A DNA stretch of 64,000 nt from Scylla paramamosain. Taxonomy: Eukaryota > Arthropoda > Malacostraca > Decapoda > Portunidae. The stretch is taken from positions 507,501 to 571,500 of the forward strand of contig NC_087193.1 of assembly GCF_035594125.1 (NCBI RefSeq), in the 5' to 3' direction. The notes under the pieces were generated by a model. The model had not been told where the DNA came from, searched no databases, and saw only the letters and a list, made by a program, of their open reading frames with translations. This document shows, piece after piece, positions 1-10,527 of this stretch. A program made the translations under genes and the position numbers. How positions within the stretch are numbered: the stretch's first letter is position 1; each line of letters opens with the position of its first letter.

Positions 1-182
1 TTTCCACACTCTTCACACCGCCTTACGTATTTTATATTTTGAGATACGATGCTGCACCATTTATATTGACCTCTACCACAAGCAAAGCTACTTAGCCGTC
101 TAGTAAGTTCAAGCTGGTACCAGCCATGATACCAGCTTCCCCGGATAATGTGGATGTCTAAAGGTTAAGCTGTATATTCTGG

Positions 183-184
<2 letters not shown>

Positions 185-244
<60 letters not shown>
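185..244. repeat. (GA)n microsatellite
   Basis: About 30 uninterrupted GA units. Open frames through it encode only alternating Ser-Leu or Arg-Glu and are artefacts. Confidence 0.97.
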
Positions 245-247
<3 letters not shown>

Positions 248-557
248 CTCATCAAGGTTACTGGCGCTGTTACTACTGCTGCCTTTCCTCCTGTTATACT
301 TGACTGCATAATTTGAATAATTTCCTCTTTGAGGGCGCGGATTTAAGCTGGGAAGCGAACTCATCACGAACTAGGACACAAGGTCGAAGGGACATCATCT
401 CTATGCTGCTGCGCCATTACTGAACACACACGCACACCTTTCCCTTCTAGATTAGACTTAGCTTTAGGATAAATGGTAAGTATTTCCCCACTTCCTCTGT
501 ACATTTTCAGTTTGTTAACTGCCTAAAGAATAAACCGTTTATTATTATTTATCATTA

Positions 558-558
<1 letters not shown>

Positions 559-634
<76 letters not shown>
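559..634. repeat. (CA)n microsatellite
   Basis: About 37 CA units with one interruption (CAAA) near 592. Confidence 0.97.
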
Positions 635-636
<2 letters not shown>

Positions 637-1865
637 TCCTCGTCAGGTCTCCCCTCTACATTTTCATGGATTATTGAGGCACGTTCTCTTCCTTTATCCC
701 TTTCCTTTCCTTACTCGTAGTTTCGTCCTGTGATCGTTTTCTTTTCGTGTCTCTTTTCGTCATCTACAAAGCACAAGCATCACGGTACATTTCACTTTAT
801 CTTTCACCTACTCTCAGAGCACACATTCCCTCTTCTTCGTCTCCACCTCCCTTTAGATGCTAGGATATCCACCCTTCCTGCTACCTTTTCCTGATACTTT
901 AATCCAGCCAGTGACACCGCCACTGTATGTTGCGAAAAAGTGGAACAATTTAAGGGGAATCTTTGTAGCTTGAAAATCGTTAACCTATGCGGCCCAGTGT
1001 CTCGTGTCCCCTCAGCGTGGTCAAGTCCTCTCCCGCGGTGCCATTCTTTCAAATCAGCCACAACATGTCAAGGCGGCCAGTCCTGGCTCCCTGCAGAGGC
1101 TATTTGTGTTCTTACCATTTCTCTCCACCGTTGCTGCTCGCTGGCCCTTCTTCCCCCTCACACAATCCCTTCCCGGGATTGACATCACAAGATATAACCC
1201 ATTTGCGAGAATTTTCATGGCGAGGAGGGAGCAACAGTGTGTGTAAAGGTCAATTTCCTGGACACCGGAGGCTAAAAATTGCTGCATACTCAGGATATTT
1301 GGCGTCATAGAAAACGGAATTTGCCGCCTATGAGCGCCTGCCCGCCCCTGGATGGCGGGTGTCTCAAGGCGCCTGTGCATTGTGGTGTGGCTCGTGTGGC
1401 TGGTGGGTGCTTGCTCCATCTTGCGAGAATGTGTCGTATACCTCGAGATTTTTTTCATGGTTCGATATTAATATGTGAGATGTAGTACGAGATTATGTAT
1501 CCGCGTGTGTGAGAGGTTGGCTAATAGAAAAAAAAAGCTTAAAGAGCCATTGTCGTTCATTAACAAAGCTAAGTAGAAAATGGTTTCAATAGGGATGGCT
1601 AAATTAATTTCAGAAATGTCTGCCTATTATTTTTTTTTCCACATTTCATTATAACATTGTCTTTTGTTTGTTGTTTTTCTCATAAGCTGTTATTTAAAGA
1701 TGGTGACGATAATAAGGAAGAGTTTGTAACAATGTGCTTAATGATTACCGAACAAAGCAGTATTTGTACCATGAACCTCGCGGCTAATGAGGGAAAATTG
1801 CCTTTCTTGTACACACATGAAAAGCAACAAAGGAAAGTTGAGTTAAGCCTCTCTTGTGGAAAATA

Positions 1866-1995
1866 GATAAATAAATAAATAAATTCTTATGGTCTGTCAC
1901 AGTCCTAGTTTATTCATTCATCTGTTTATTTATTTATTTATCTATTTGTTATTTATTTATTTATTTATTTATTCATTCATTCATCTATTCATTTG
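1866..1995. repeat. (AAAT)n/(TTTA)n tetranucleotide tract
   Basis: An AAAT run at about 1866-1885 and imperfect TTTA and TTCA runs at about 1915-1995, with unique sequence between them. Confidence 0.85.
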
Positions 1996-2307
1996 AATTT
2001 TTTTTTTTTTAACATTACCTACATTACCTTCAGTTTACAGAGTCTATAATGAACCAATAAGATCTGTGTAAAGTTTTTCATAATTTCATCATTCCTGATA
2101 ACAAAGCACGTTCAATATTCGTATATAATGTCACTCGATACGCAGTTTTGTCATTATAGTCATACATTATAGTCTATGCATGCAATCTGTAGTAGTAGTA
2201 GTAACTTGGCTAAAAATATATTTCAGTGCAGCACATTACACGTGAGTGTTTAATGTCATTATCATTCATATTAGTAGTTATAATTTTCGTGAGTGTTATT
2301 ACCGTAG

Positions 2308-2341
<34 letters not shown>
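2308..2341. repeat. (TAC)n microsatellite, left of a CR1 tail
   Basis: About 11 CTA/TAC units immediately before the CR1 3' fragment. The same repeat resumes at 2633 on its other side. Confidence 0.9.
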
Positions 2342-2638
2342 GAACAAGAAATAACGGATTCAAACTTGAAAATAAGTTAGGTTTAACAAAACGAGAGGAA
2401 GGAATTAGTTCTGGAATAGAGTGGTAGATGAATGGAATGGGCTCATTAATCTGTTAATTAAATTGAATTAAACTGTTGGTACTAAGCTTCAGAAAATTAC
2501 AGGAATGTATGAATAATGATGATACACGAAAATAAGTAGATACTGTATGTATGTTTTATAGTGTGACTGTTACGTGCAGTCCTGTTGGCTTCTTGCAGTT
2601 TCCCTTGTTCTCTTATGTTCGTATGTTCTTATGTACTA
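2342..2638 (+). mobile_element. CR1-type retrotransposon, 3' end fragment
   Basis: This matches, at lower identity, the 3' end of the better preserved CR1 copy at 50251-51205. Both share an AACAAGAAATAACGG block, a GTGGTAGATGAATGGAATGG-like block, and the sequence TGTTGGCTTCTTGCAG, followed by short terminal repeats of the form TTCTTATG. No reverse transcriptase remains. It is a dead, 5'-truncated copy. It sits between two (TAC)n tracts, so it was either inserted into the microsatellite or seeded it. Confidence 0.75.
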
Positions 2639-2641
2639 CTG

Positions 2642-2701
<60 letters not shown>

Positions 2702-2769
2702 ATGTTGCTGCTGTTGCTTCTGCTACTACTACTACTACTACTACTACCACTACTACTACTACTACTACT
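2633..2769. repeat. (TAC)n microsatellite
   Basis: About 22 units, a TTGCTGCTG-type interruption near 2703-2720, then about 16 more. It abuts family J copy 1 at 2770. Confidence 0.93.
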
Positions 2770-3669
2770 GCTTCAAGAAGTAAGTAATTCTTGCAGGGAA
2801 GCCACAGAACGCCTGCCTTCTGATATCTCTAATATTTCTGATTGGGGCAGAGCAAACTTAGTATTGTTCAGTGCCTCAAAAACTTAATTCCTCCATTTAT
2901 CAACTCGACACAACCTTCCAGACAACTATCTCCTCTTCTTCAGTGACATTCAACTGTCCCCCTCTTCTACACTGAACATCCTCGGTCTGTCCTTTACTTA
3001 TAATCTGAACTGGGAACTTCACATCTCATCTCTAGCTAAAACAGCTTCTCTGAAGTTAGGTGTTCTGAGATATCCCCGCCAGTTCTTCTCATCTCCCGAG
3101 GTGCTAACTCTGTACAAAGGCCTTATCCGTTCATGTATGAAATATGCTTTACATATATTGGGGGGTGCGGTTCCTCTCATACCGCTATTTTAGACAGGGT
3201 GGAATCAAAAGCTTTTCATCTTAGCAATTCCTCTCCTCTAACTGACTGTCTTTAGCCTCTCTCTCATCGCCGCAATGTTGCATCTCTAGCTGTCTTCTAC
3301 CGCTATTTTCATGCCAACTGCTCTTCTGATCATGCTAACTGCATGCCTCCCCTCTTTCCGTGGCCTCGCTGCACAAGACTTTCTTCTTTCTTTCATGCCT
3401 ATTCTGTCCACCTCTCTAATGCAAGAATTAACTAGTATTTTCAATCATTCATCCCTTTCTCTGGTAAACTCAGGAACTCCCTGCCTGCTTTTGTATTTCC
3501 ACCTTCCTATGACTTGAACTCTTTCAAGAGGGAGGTTTTAAGACACTTATCCATCAATTTTTTGACTACCGCTTTCGAATCTGTTTGGGGACCGGCACCT
3601 TGGTGGGCCTTTTATATTTATTGCAGATTTGTTATCCTTAGCCGGTGCCCCTCCTACATAAAAAGATAA
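2770..3669 (+). mobile_element. Family J non-LTR retrotransposon, copy 1 (3' end only)
   Basis: 5'-truncated copy of the EN-RT element that dominates this window. It begins after the reverse transcriptase YADD motif, at the segment encoding a REATERL-like stretch. It continues through the conserved C-terminal part (tyrosine-rich 'FTYNLNW'-like and 'LRRLRQFF'-like segments) to the shared 3' end near 3640-3669, reading CCCTCCTACATAAAAA. The frame is broken many times (TAA soon after 2883, TAG near 3253), so it is inactive. Alignment with copies at 15478, 21545, 23693 and 33527 supports the call; the clade name (Jockey/CR1 superfamily) is inference. Confidence 0.85.
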
Positions 3670-4695
3670 AAAAAGACTCTAAAAGATAAAAACTACCTCT
3701 GTTAACTCTCGGCTTTATTTCCTACATTGTACATTTTTCCTGGCCCGAATATAATAATAAGGAATACACGAGTATAAGTGAAAAATGAGACGCTGATTTT
3801 CAGGCGAGTAAAGAGTAACGTTAGGGCAGTGTGCATTTGGTTGAACGTCTAGGCAGCTGTCTGGATCATTCTAATCAATTAATTAAATGAAGAGAACTCT
3901 TAATACACTCATATCATCTGCCATTGTCTAGTGAGAATCATTAGTGAGCTAATTGTGTTATGGCCCGCTGGTCTTCAGGGCAAGGGTTACTTATGCGTGG
4001 CGGCTAATTGAGTTTCCTTTACGTTGTAATCGAAATGCTGCCCTTCCAGTGTTTTTTTATTTTTATTATATTGAGGATAGAAAAATGTGTTGTTGCTGTT
4101 GTTATCATTTTATATGTGTGTTTGAAGAAGACCGGCAAATGCAAAGAAAAAAATAAATAGCTATACATTCGGCTGTCAAAAAGGTAAAATTGAAAGAGTT
4201 GTGCATCACGGCATCGCAATATTTGCCTCCATCTTATTCAGTGCACGACGGGTAAATTAATTTTGTGGCTCATATTTGAAACAGATTTACTTATAATGTG
4301 CAGATTGATTTCCGAAATAAAAGAGAAAGCTGAAACTGGAGATCTTTTGGAAATAACAGAACAAATTAAAACTTTTGATAAAAATCTTCTTTCGTGCGTG
4401 TGATATTCCGACCGTGTTAATTAAGGATGCACTTGCTCCCCGGCATCAAACTTGCCACCAACACTGATTGCCCTTTCATCGTCTCTAATTGGAATGTTTG
4501 GAGAGCGTCTCAGATCTTTTATACCGCCTCACTAAACTTTCGGCAGTCTCTCTTTTCCGCTTTTTTTTTTTTTTTTTTTTTTTCACATTCCCTTGTGAAG
4601 AGGTTCTGTTCGGGATATTTTACTTTGCTTGGATTTTAGATCAGTATTGGTCAGTATGTTGTTTTGAAGTAAATTAAGTTTGTAATCCTCAACTT

Positions 4696-4730
<35 letters not shown>

Positions 4731-4915
4731 AGGACACTGTAGAGAGTGAAGGAAATATCGTACGAGTCAGTTAAATTCATGCCACAATTTTAATATCGGA
4801 TCAATCCATTTTCTGCTAAACCTTTACTGTTTACAATGTTACAATATCTTGACAAATATGAAGTATATATATCATGTTACAAATGAGTATTTAATTGCTA
4901 ACACGCAACGAGGGT

Positions 4916-4957
<42 letters not shown>

Positions 4958-5950
4958 GAATCGTTTTCTTTTATATTAAGTGCTTCATATCTGTCTCGTT
5001 ACAGTAACATACGATAATTATAATTTCACCCTTGTTTTACAGATGCCTGTGTATAATTTGCAGATACACCACTAGTTTCAACATATTTAAATTCTTGCCT
5101 TAATAATAATGAAAAGTTGTACGAAGGAAACAAGATATGAAGCGAATACTTTTGAGGATTCGAGACCGCACAACGAGCTAGTTGGAGCTACTGACGCTTT
5201 GTTAACCCTGAAATGACCCCCACCCTCATCCCTTCCTCCCTTCTCTCCTGGTTGATTCAGATGGACTAGAAATTAGGACCTGACTATGATATTCTCTGTT
5301 CTGCAACAGTAGATTATGGGCACCAGTTGTTTATAAGCCTGGATGTGTTTATATTGAAAACGGATAGCAGTGACCAAACTCGATTACTAAGTCTGACGAG
5401 GCATGTGCGCATTCAGTAAGGCTTGCCATCACGATAAGTTTCACCAACTAAATAAAGATGGTTTATGTGATATCCACCTGGTACTAAAGCCACCTTGCGC
5501 TGCACTAAGTAATCATATGATAAGATAGCTACAAGAAGATGCTCCTAAATCATAGAAATTTAAGTTGTTGATCGAAGAAAATAATATATTGGTGGCATGT
5601 ACGAGCAACAGACCAGCGAGGATGAGAAATGGTGCGTGGCAGTGGTGAGTGGTGACCCTGGCCAGTCTTTACTGGGGTGGTGCGTGAGGCGGAGTGATGC
5701 AGGGCGCGCTGGTGCCTGTGAAGGACTTTTGACACAGAAATTTCGTATCGTCAGCATTGAGAGTAAGTATTTGAAATCCATTGTATAGTTGATAAGAATA
5801 AGTGGCTACAAACTGGGTATAGATAGGTATGTTTTTTTTTTCTTTCCTTCTTGTCTAGCAGAGGGTGTCACGTATAGGTCTACTAACTTCTTGCAGCTTT
5901 CCTTATGTTCTTATGATCTTTAAATAGGGAGAAACATGGCATGAGTTCGG

Positions 5951-5986
<36 letters not shown>

Positions 5987-6039
5987 GTAATAATTATAAA
6001 TAATAATAATGATAATTATAATTAATAATAACAATATCC
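3670..6039. other. Unique AT-rich sequence with (TG)n/(CA)n tracts, no gene recognised
   Basis: Simple repeats: poly(T) 4561-4583, (TG)n 4698-4729, (CA)n 4918-4956 and (TG)n 5952-5982. A short piece at about 5884-5917 (TTCTTGCAGCTTTCCTTATGTTC) looks like the extreme 3' end of a CR1 copy. No exon could be supported. Confidence 0.6.
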
Positions 6040-6413
6040 GGTTTATTAATCTTGCAGCCTTATAGCTGAACATCCACATATTGCGTACTTATACAGTAAT
6101 ATACATACACATTTAACCTTAAGGAAGTATCTTACAAGTTGATACTTTGGGTGCCAGATGGCGCCAGTCAACCTGGTAGACTAGGCCCGGGATAGTCAGG
6201 TCACCCTTGTGTATTTTTCTATTTAGAGTTTGTTTATCCTACCTAGCTGCGGATCATTAATTTCGATTTACACCAGGTACCTAATCACTGCCAGGTGAAC
6301 AGGGGCTACACTGCAAAGAAGTTCACCCAAAGACTTCTGACCTTACCCGGGATTCGAACCCGAGTCCTCCCGAGTATGAATCAGACGTGCTAACCACTGC
6401 GCTACCAACTGCG
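6040..6413 (-). mobile_element. tRNA-derived SINE
   Basis: Read on the minus strand, the head (6413 down to about 6340) is tRNA-like. It has an RNA polymerase III A box (TGGTAGCGCAGTGG, about 6391-6404) and a B box (GGTTCGAATCC, about 6349-6359). A non-tRNA body follows, containing CCTGTTCACCTGGCAGTGAT, then a tail of AT-rich short repeats near 6000-6050. The order head, body, simple-repeat tail is that of tRNA-derived SINEs, probably mobilised by a partner LINE. A functional tRNA gene is unlikely because the anticodon and acceptor stems do not pair well. Exact ends are approximate. Confidence 0.75.
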
Positions 6414-6414
6414 T

Positions 6415-6450
<36 letters not shown>

Positions 6451-6868
6451 TCTGACTTGAATGTAGCACATTACCTGAATGTAAGCTAGTTTAGTGTGCA
6501 AATGTACCCCTGAAGTTACACCTTAATATTACACGACGTTTTCTGATGCTATCAAAAAAAATCCACGAGACAGTCTCACATACCCACCTGTCTTGTGATG
6601 ACTTGCTATGTTATGGAAGCGTTCGGTCACTCAGCTCTGAATAATCGTTGTTAATTCAAAGAACATATATTTCTGCTATTGTTCCCAATCCGCCTTTTTT
6701 AGATTGGCAGCGAAGTACTGCTTTAGGAGTCTGGTGAGGTCTCAGCCCAACCTGCCCCGGAAGACCAAGTTTATTAGAAAAAGTAAGTTTTGGCCCTGAC
6801 TGGCTTGGCTTTGCCAGTAAATGAAAGTTTGAAATGAGTTCAGAAAATATGATGTGCATTTCTTCACA

Positions 6869-6911
<43 letters not shown>

Positions 6912-8340
6912 ATACACCCACTTTACTTGAAGTATAACAACTACATTTAGCGTGGGGATCTACCATGGATTGAGAAAGGTCAGCGCGGGTCACCGGATGG
7001 TCTGACAGGGATGACGGATCAGCCAGTGACCTCTGCTGTTTGGCCTCGTGTTTCATTATCAAGGAAGTGAACACCGCCTCTGTACGGATGTCATGTAACG
7101 GCAGCGATGGTAACGAGAACAGCAACCATTTTGGTAGATTTGTTTACTTCGTGGTGACATCCCTTCACAATTGGTGACGTGACTTGTTTTGCACAGGGTG
7201 CAGATCAAGTGCATATGAGAATGATTACAACGAGAATAGCGATAATAATGAAGATTATTGACGTCACGATATAAGCCATTGGATAATAGGTAATGGTAAT
7301 ATAGTAATTTGAGTAAGACTTGTAAGCTAAATTGTAGCTATTGGCACTTAACTCCTTGAAATATTCTATTGCGCGTTTTGTAGTCAGAGTGGTTACTTTG
7401 AAAGTTATACCCTAAACTTACCTAGGGCTTTAGGCAGCTGGTCACTTAATTAAGCCTGAGACGAAACCACAAAAGTCAGAGGGATAAAGACCAGGAACGT
7501 AACTTGTAACAGCGACGATGAGAATAATGATAATGCCAAAGGTCACGATAATGGAGGCAGAAAGCCTGGGACAAGATACAGATCCCCAATATAAATTATT
7601 TCCATTAGACAACAATTCATTAATAACCTAGAGAGATCGAAAAGAATAAGAAATTTGGTGAATTTCGCTTTAGGTGTTTTGCACTTTGTACAATGAGGCT
7701 GATGAAGTGAAAGTTGGCTCTAAATTCATTCTCGTGATAAATTTCCTATAATAATATAAATGTTTGCTGCATTAAAACGTTATTGAATTTCACAGTTAGT
7801 AATGCTTGTTTATAGATATGTGTCTTACGAATGCCTTCACTTATTCATATCTTTTAATAGGTAACTATGGAACCTGTTTTTTTTTTTTTCACCTATGACT
7901 TTGCATTAAGAAATCGTTATTAAACTTGAATTTCAGTGTTAGCGTTATTTCTATAACAACAGAACATTAACGGCCATTTTCCGGTTTTTGTGGCCTCGGC
8001 TGTTCTCCTCCAAGTGTAAAAAAAATGTAGTGCATTGTAGTGTATTGTAATTATAGTAAAAATCACAATATATTAGAAATTTATTTCTATGTAAGGTCTG
8101 TGTTGTATGCAATATGTGATATGTAATATGTAAGCGTTACTGAATAAGTGAACCATCTGGGCGTGGTTTATTTATGGGTTGTACTGTGGTGTTTAAGTTA
8201 TAACTTTGTCTATCTTGGTAATTATGTTGGACTATTGAATTACATGAAATGCATTAGGCAGGGAAATTTAGGGATTCAGTGCATAAATGTTCGTACATGT
8301 TTATGTTTAATCTTTAATAGGGTTGTAGGGTTGTGTTACT
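6414..8340. other. Unique sequence, no gene recognised
   Basis: Contains (TG)n at 6414-6448 and 6871-6911. The minus-strand open frames here only run through the TG repeat (poly Thr-His) and are not credible. Nothing else could be supported. Confidence 0.55.
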
Positions 8341-8573
8341 TTAGCCGGACTGAGGCAGTGACTGACAACGTGACGTTGTTGTTTCCGGGTCTCAGAGGAA
8401 CCCAGCTCAGGCAGCGTGCAGACGTGTCAGAGGTATGTCCAGGACCTGTATTTTGTGTTAAATATCTCTTTTGACTCTTTATGCAACGATATTCAGGTTT
8501 GGGTCAGTAGCAGGGTTAATTTGTGTTGGTATTAGTGATTATTCCAGCGATGACAGGGTGAGATAAATGAAAC

Positions 8574-8620
8574 ATGGCGGGGGTCCCGGTGGAGAATTTT
8601 GCGTCAGTTCCATACCTGTG
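8574..8620 (+). CDS. Possible short first coding exon (speculative)
   Basis: An ATG at 8574 lies in a very good translation-start context (GAAACATGGCGG) and opens 15 codons, M-A-G-V-P-V-E-N-F-A-S-V-P-Y-L. A plausible splice donor (TG|GTGAGA) follows at 8621, leaving phase 2. A second GTATGT donor lies upstream at about 8432 after a less AT-rich stretch. This could be the first exon of the fusion gene at 36874, whose N-terminus is missing, or of another gene, or chance. I see no acceptor partner carrying a cytochrome b5 (HPGG) or ACAD N-terminal motif. Confidence 0.15.
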
Positions 8621-9027
8621 GTGAGACGGTACATCATTTGTATGTAGTTATTAGGACTATAATATACATTTCAGCAGTGTGGTGAAGTGGCTGGTGCCCT
8701 GTCTCCATGTGTTTGTCAGTGTGGGACCTGTGCTGACTGACTGATGTTATTGGTGTGTTGTGTCAAGAGACGGTGCGGCAATGTTGTGAGTTTGACTGTT
8801 TTCGTGCACCTATTTTCATGTATTGAGTTCAGCTAAAGTTTATGGTTGATTCATACACTTAGTTATTGACTGATATATTCTGTATTTTCTTATTGTGATG
8901 TGATTTCCTGGTTTGGTTATTGAATGATGTATTCTATATTTTCTTACTGTGATGTGATTTCATGGGTTGGACGTTTCATCTTAAATTTTGAGGGGAAAAT
9001 TGATTGTTTGGATGTTAACAGGTTGAA

Positions 9028-9540
9028 TCAGTAAAGGGATCCCAACTCCGCAGAACTGGTTCCTTCACTGAATAACATTACAACATCTAACTGATACAAT
9101 TCCGGGTCTCGGAAGCGGTACAGGGCTCCCAAGGTCCTCCTGGCTTGCTGGACCCGGTTCGTCACGTGGGAGGTATATCCACGTCCTGAGATTTGTAGTC
9201 CCAGGAGCCTCCCACGTGGGCTGAAGTCGACCGGGGCTTCGTTGACCAGCAGGGGTGCTGGATTTTGGGTGGCCAGGGGGACGACCGTGAACTTATTGAG
9301 GTTCGTCTTGATCCTCCATTCCTCCTCGAATACGTTGACTCTGGCGATTTCCCTCCCAGTCCTGGAATTAAATATCCTGGATGACCGACCTGGATGGAAG
9401 ACGAGCTGCGTGACGTTGTCCGAATACTGGACGTTGATCCCAGCCATAGAGCTTGGGTAGTCACAGGTGTAAATGGTGTACAGTGTTGGGGAGAGGACAC
9501 TCCCCTGGAGGACCCCGATGGAGAGAGGGAAAGGTTAGTC
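9028..9540 (-). pseudogene. Reverse transcriptase C-terminal remnant of an ORF1/EN retroelement
   Basis: On the minus strand the piece starts with a GVLQGSVLSPTL-like segment (RT motif B'; normally GVPQGSVLSP) at about 9540-9490. It continues in a second frame with a YSDNVTQ segment standing for the RT core YADDVTQ (N replaces the second aspartate), then a segment resembling the post-catalytic region of I/Jockey-type RTs, including an RRTLGALYRF-like stretch. It joins directly to the endonuclease at 9541, so the fingers and the first catalytic-aspartate region are missing. Inactive by deletion, frameshift and active-site change. Confidence 0.7.
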
Positions 9541-10527
9541 CGTTAGTGACTGTCTTAACTGTCTGTATCGTCTGTAATTGTCGTATGTCCACCCTGTAGT
9601 TCTAGCGTGGTCACGTAATGCCTGGAACTGAATGCGAGTCAATTGTGTCCTCCTGGAGGGTCTGGGGCAAGGGATGGTTCTATGTGAAGTCTTGGGTATG
9701 TGTTTGTCAACTACTGTCCCAGCGGTCTGCATCCAGTCATCAAGGGCGCTATCAATGTCTTCTAGTCTGGCATGGGAGATGTCGTGCTGTGAAGTCATGT
9801 CTAGCTGTCCGTCTTCTTTGAAATTGTTCCAGTTAGCTGAGTGAAGTAGGGGAGTAGGGGAGATGGGGATGAGAATGGGTGAAGAACAGATGTCAATGAT
9901 CATAGGAAGGTGATTACTGGAAGTGAGGGGTCCAGGGCGGATGGAATGAGCAAAAGGGTTGAAGGGGTTGATGAGCACAATGTCGGGTGAGGAGGAAGAG
10001 ACTGGGCCAAAGAAGGTGGGGAAGAAAGGTCCGATGTGCTTTACTGTCTGTAGTTGGAGAAGGTTGTCTAAGTCACGTCCTACAGTATTGGTTGTGGAGT
10101 ATCCTAGTGTTGGGTGTCTGGCGTTTAGGTCCTCCGCGAAGAACACGGGGGAATGCCGTCTGAAGGGGCGGAGAAAGTCAGGATGAGGTAAAAAAGGACG
10201 TCTAGGGGGAAGGTAGGAGGTGGCAATGGTCAAGGGGCCGTCTTCTGCCTCAATGTCAATGGCTAGTATCTCTGATATGAAGTCGTTCTCTAGTCTAGTA
10301 TACATCAGGCTATTTCTTAAGGCAATAGCTACACCATCGCTTGGTTCGTTGGCGGAGTTACGTTGGATAGTCCTGTATCCTGGAATTTTTAATCTCTTGT
10401 CATGAGTTAGTCCGTGGCTGTTTACTAAAATTATGTCAGGGTCAAATTGTCTGTAAGTATTGTTTAGGTCGTACTTACGTCCGTCCCAGGCTAGTACGTT
10501 GTGCTGGATTACCTTAAGTCGAGTCAT
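9535..10527 (-). CDS. Retrotransposon AP-endonuclease domain (ORF2 N-terminus), 330 codons
   Basis: One open frame with a start at 10527 (MTRLKVIQHNVLAW). It fits an apurinic/apyrimidinic-like endonuclease, the enzyme that nicks target DNA for target-primed reverse transcription. The usual points are visible in order: QHN near residue 9, a degraded VNSHG segment where E is usual, the SYLPPRR strand near residue 105, an EDLNARH segment (usually GDFNARH, so catalytic D and the preceding G are altered) near 132, and SSNHLP (usually SSDHLP) near 205. Several catalytic positions are therefore changed. The linker is rich in Arg/Pro. It lies just downstream of the ORF1 remnant and overlaps it slightly in another frame. 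Not likely active. Confidence 0.8.
   Translation of the reverse strand: MTRLKVIQHNVLAWDGRKYDLNNTYRQFDPDIILVNSHGLTHDKRLKIPGYRTIQRNSANEPSDGVAIALRNSLMYTRLENDFISEILAIDIEAEDGPLTIATSYLPPRRPFLPHPDFLRPFRRHSPVFFAEDLNARHPTLGYSTTNTVGRDLDNLLQLQTVKHIGPFFPTFFGPVSSSSPDIVLINPFNPFAHSIRPGPLTSSNHLPMIIDICSSPILIPISPTPLLHSANWNNFKEDGQLDMTSQHDISHARLEDIDSALDDWMQTAGTVVDKHIPKTSHRTIPCPRPSRRTQLTRIQFQALRDHARTTGWTYDNYRRYRQLRQSLTD

Larger units (their letters stand above)
1..2307. other. Unique sequence, no gene recognised
   Basis: I see no convincing exon here. Both strands have open frames of 60-134 codons between 804 and 1458, where the DNA is less AT-rich, but they overlap in several frames at once and show no motif or family resemblance. 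Simple repeats occur at 185-244, 559-634 and 1866-1995. Confidence 0.6.

Noticed and set aside
804..1458. Overlapping 80-134 codon frames on both strands
   Set aside because: Several frames open at once in less AT-rich DNA, no motif, no splice pattern.
6340..6413. A functional tRNA gene on the minus strand
   Set aside because: A and B boxes are good, but the stems do not pair and a SINE body follows.
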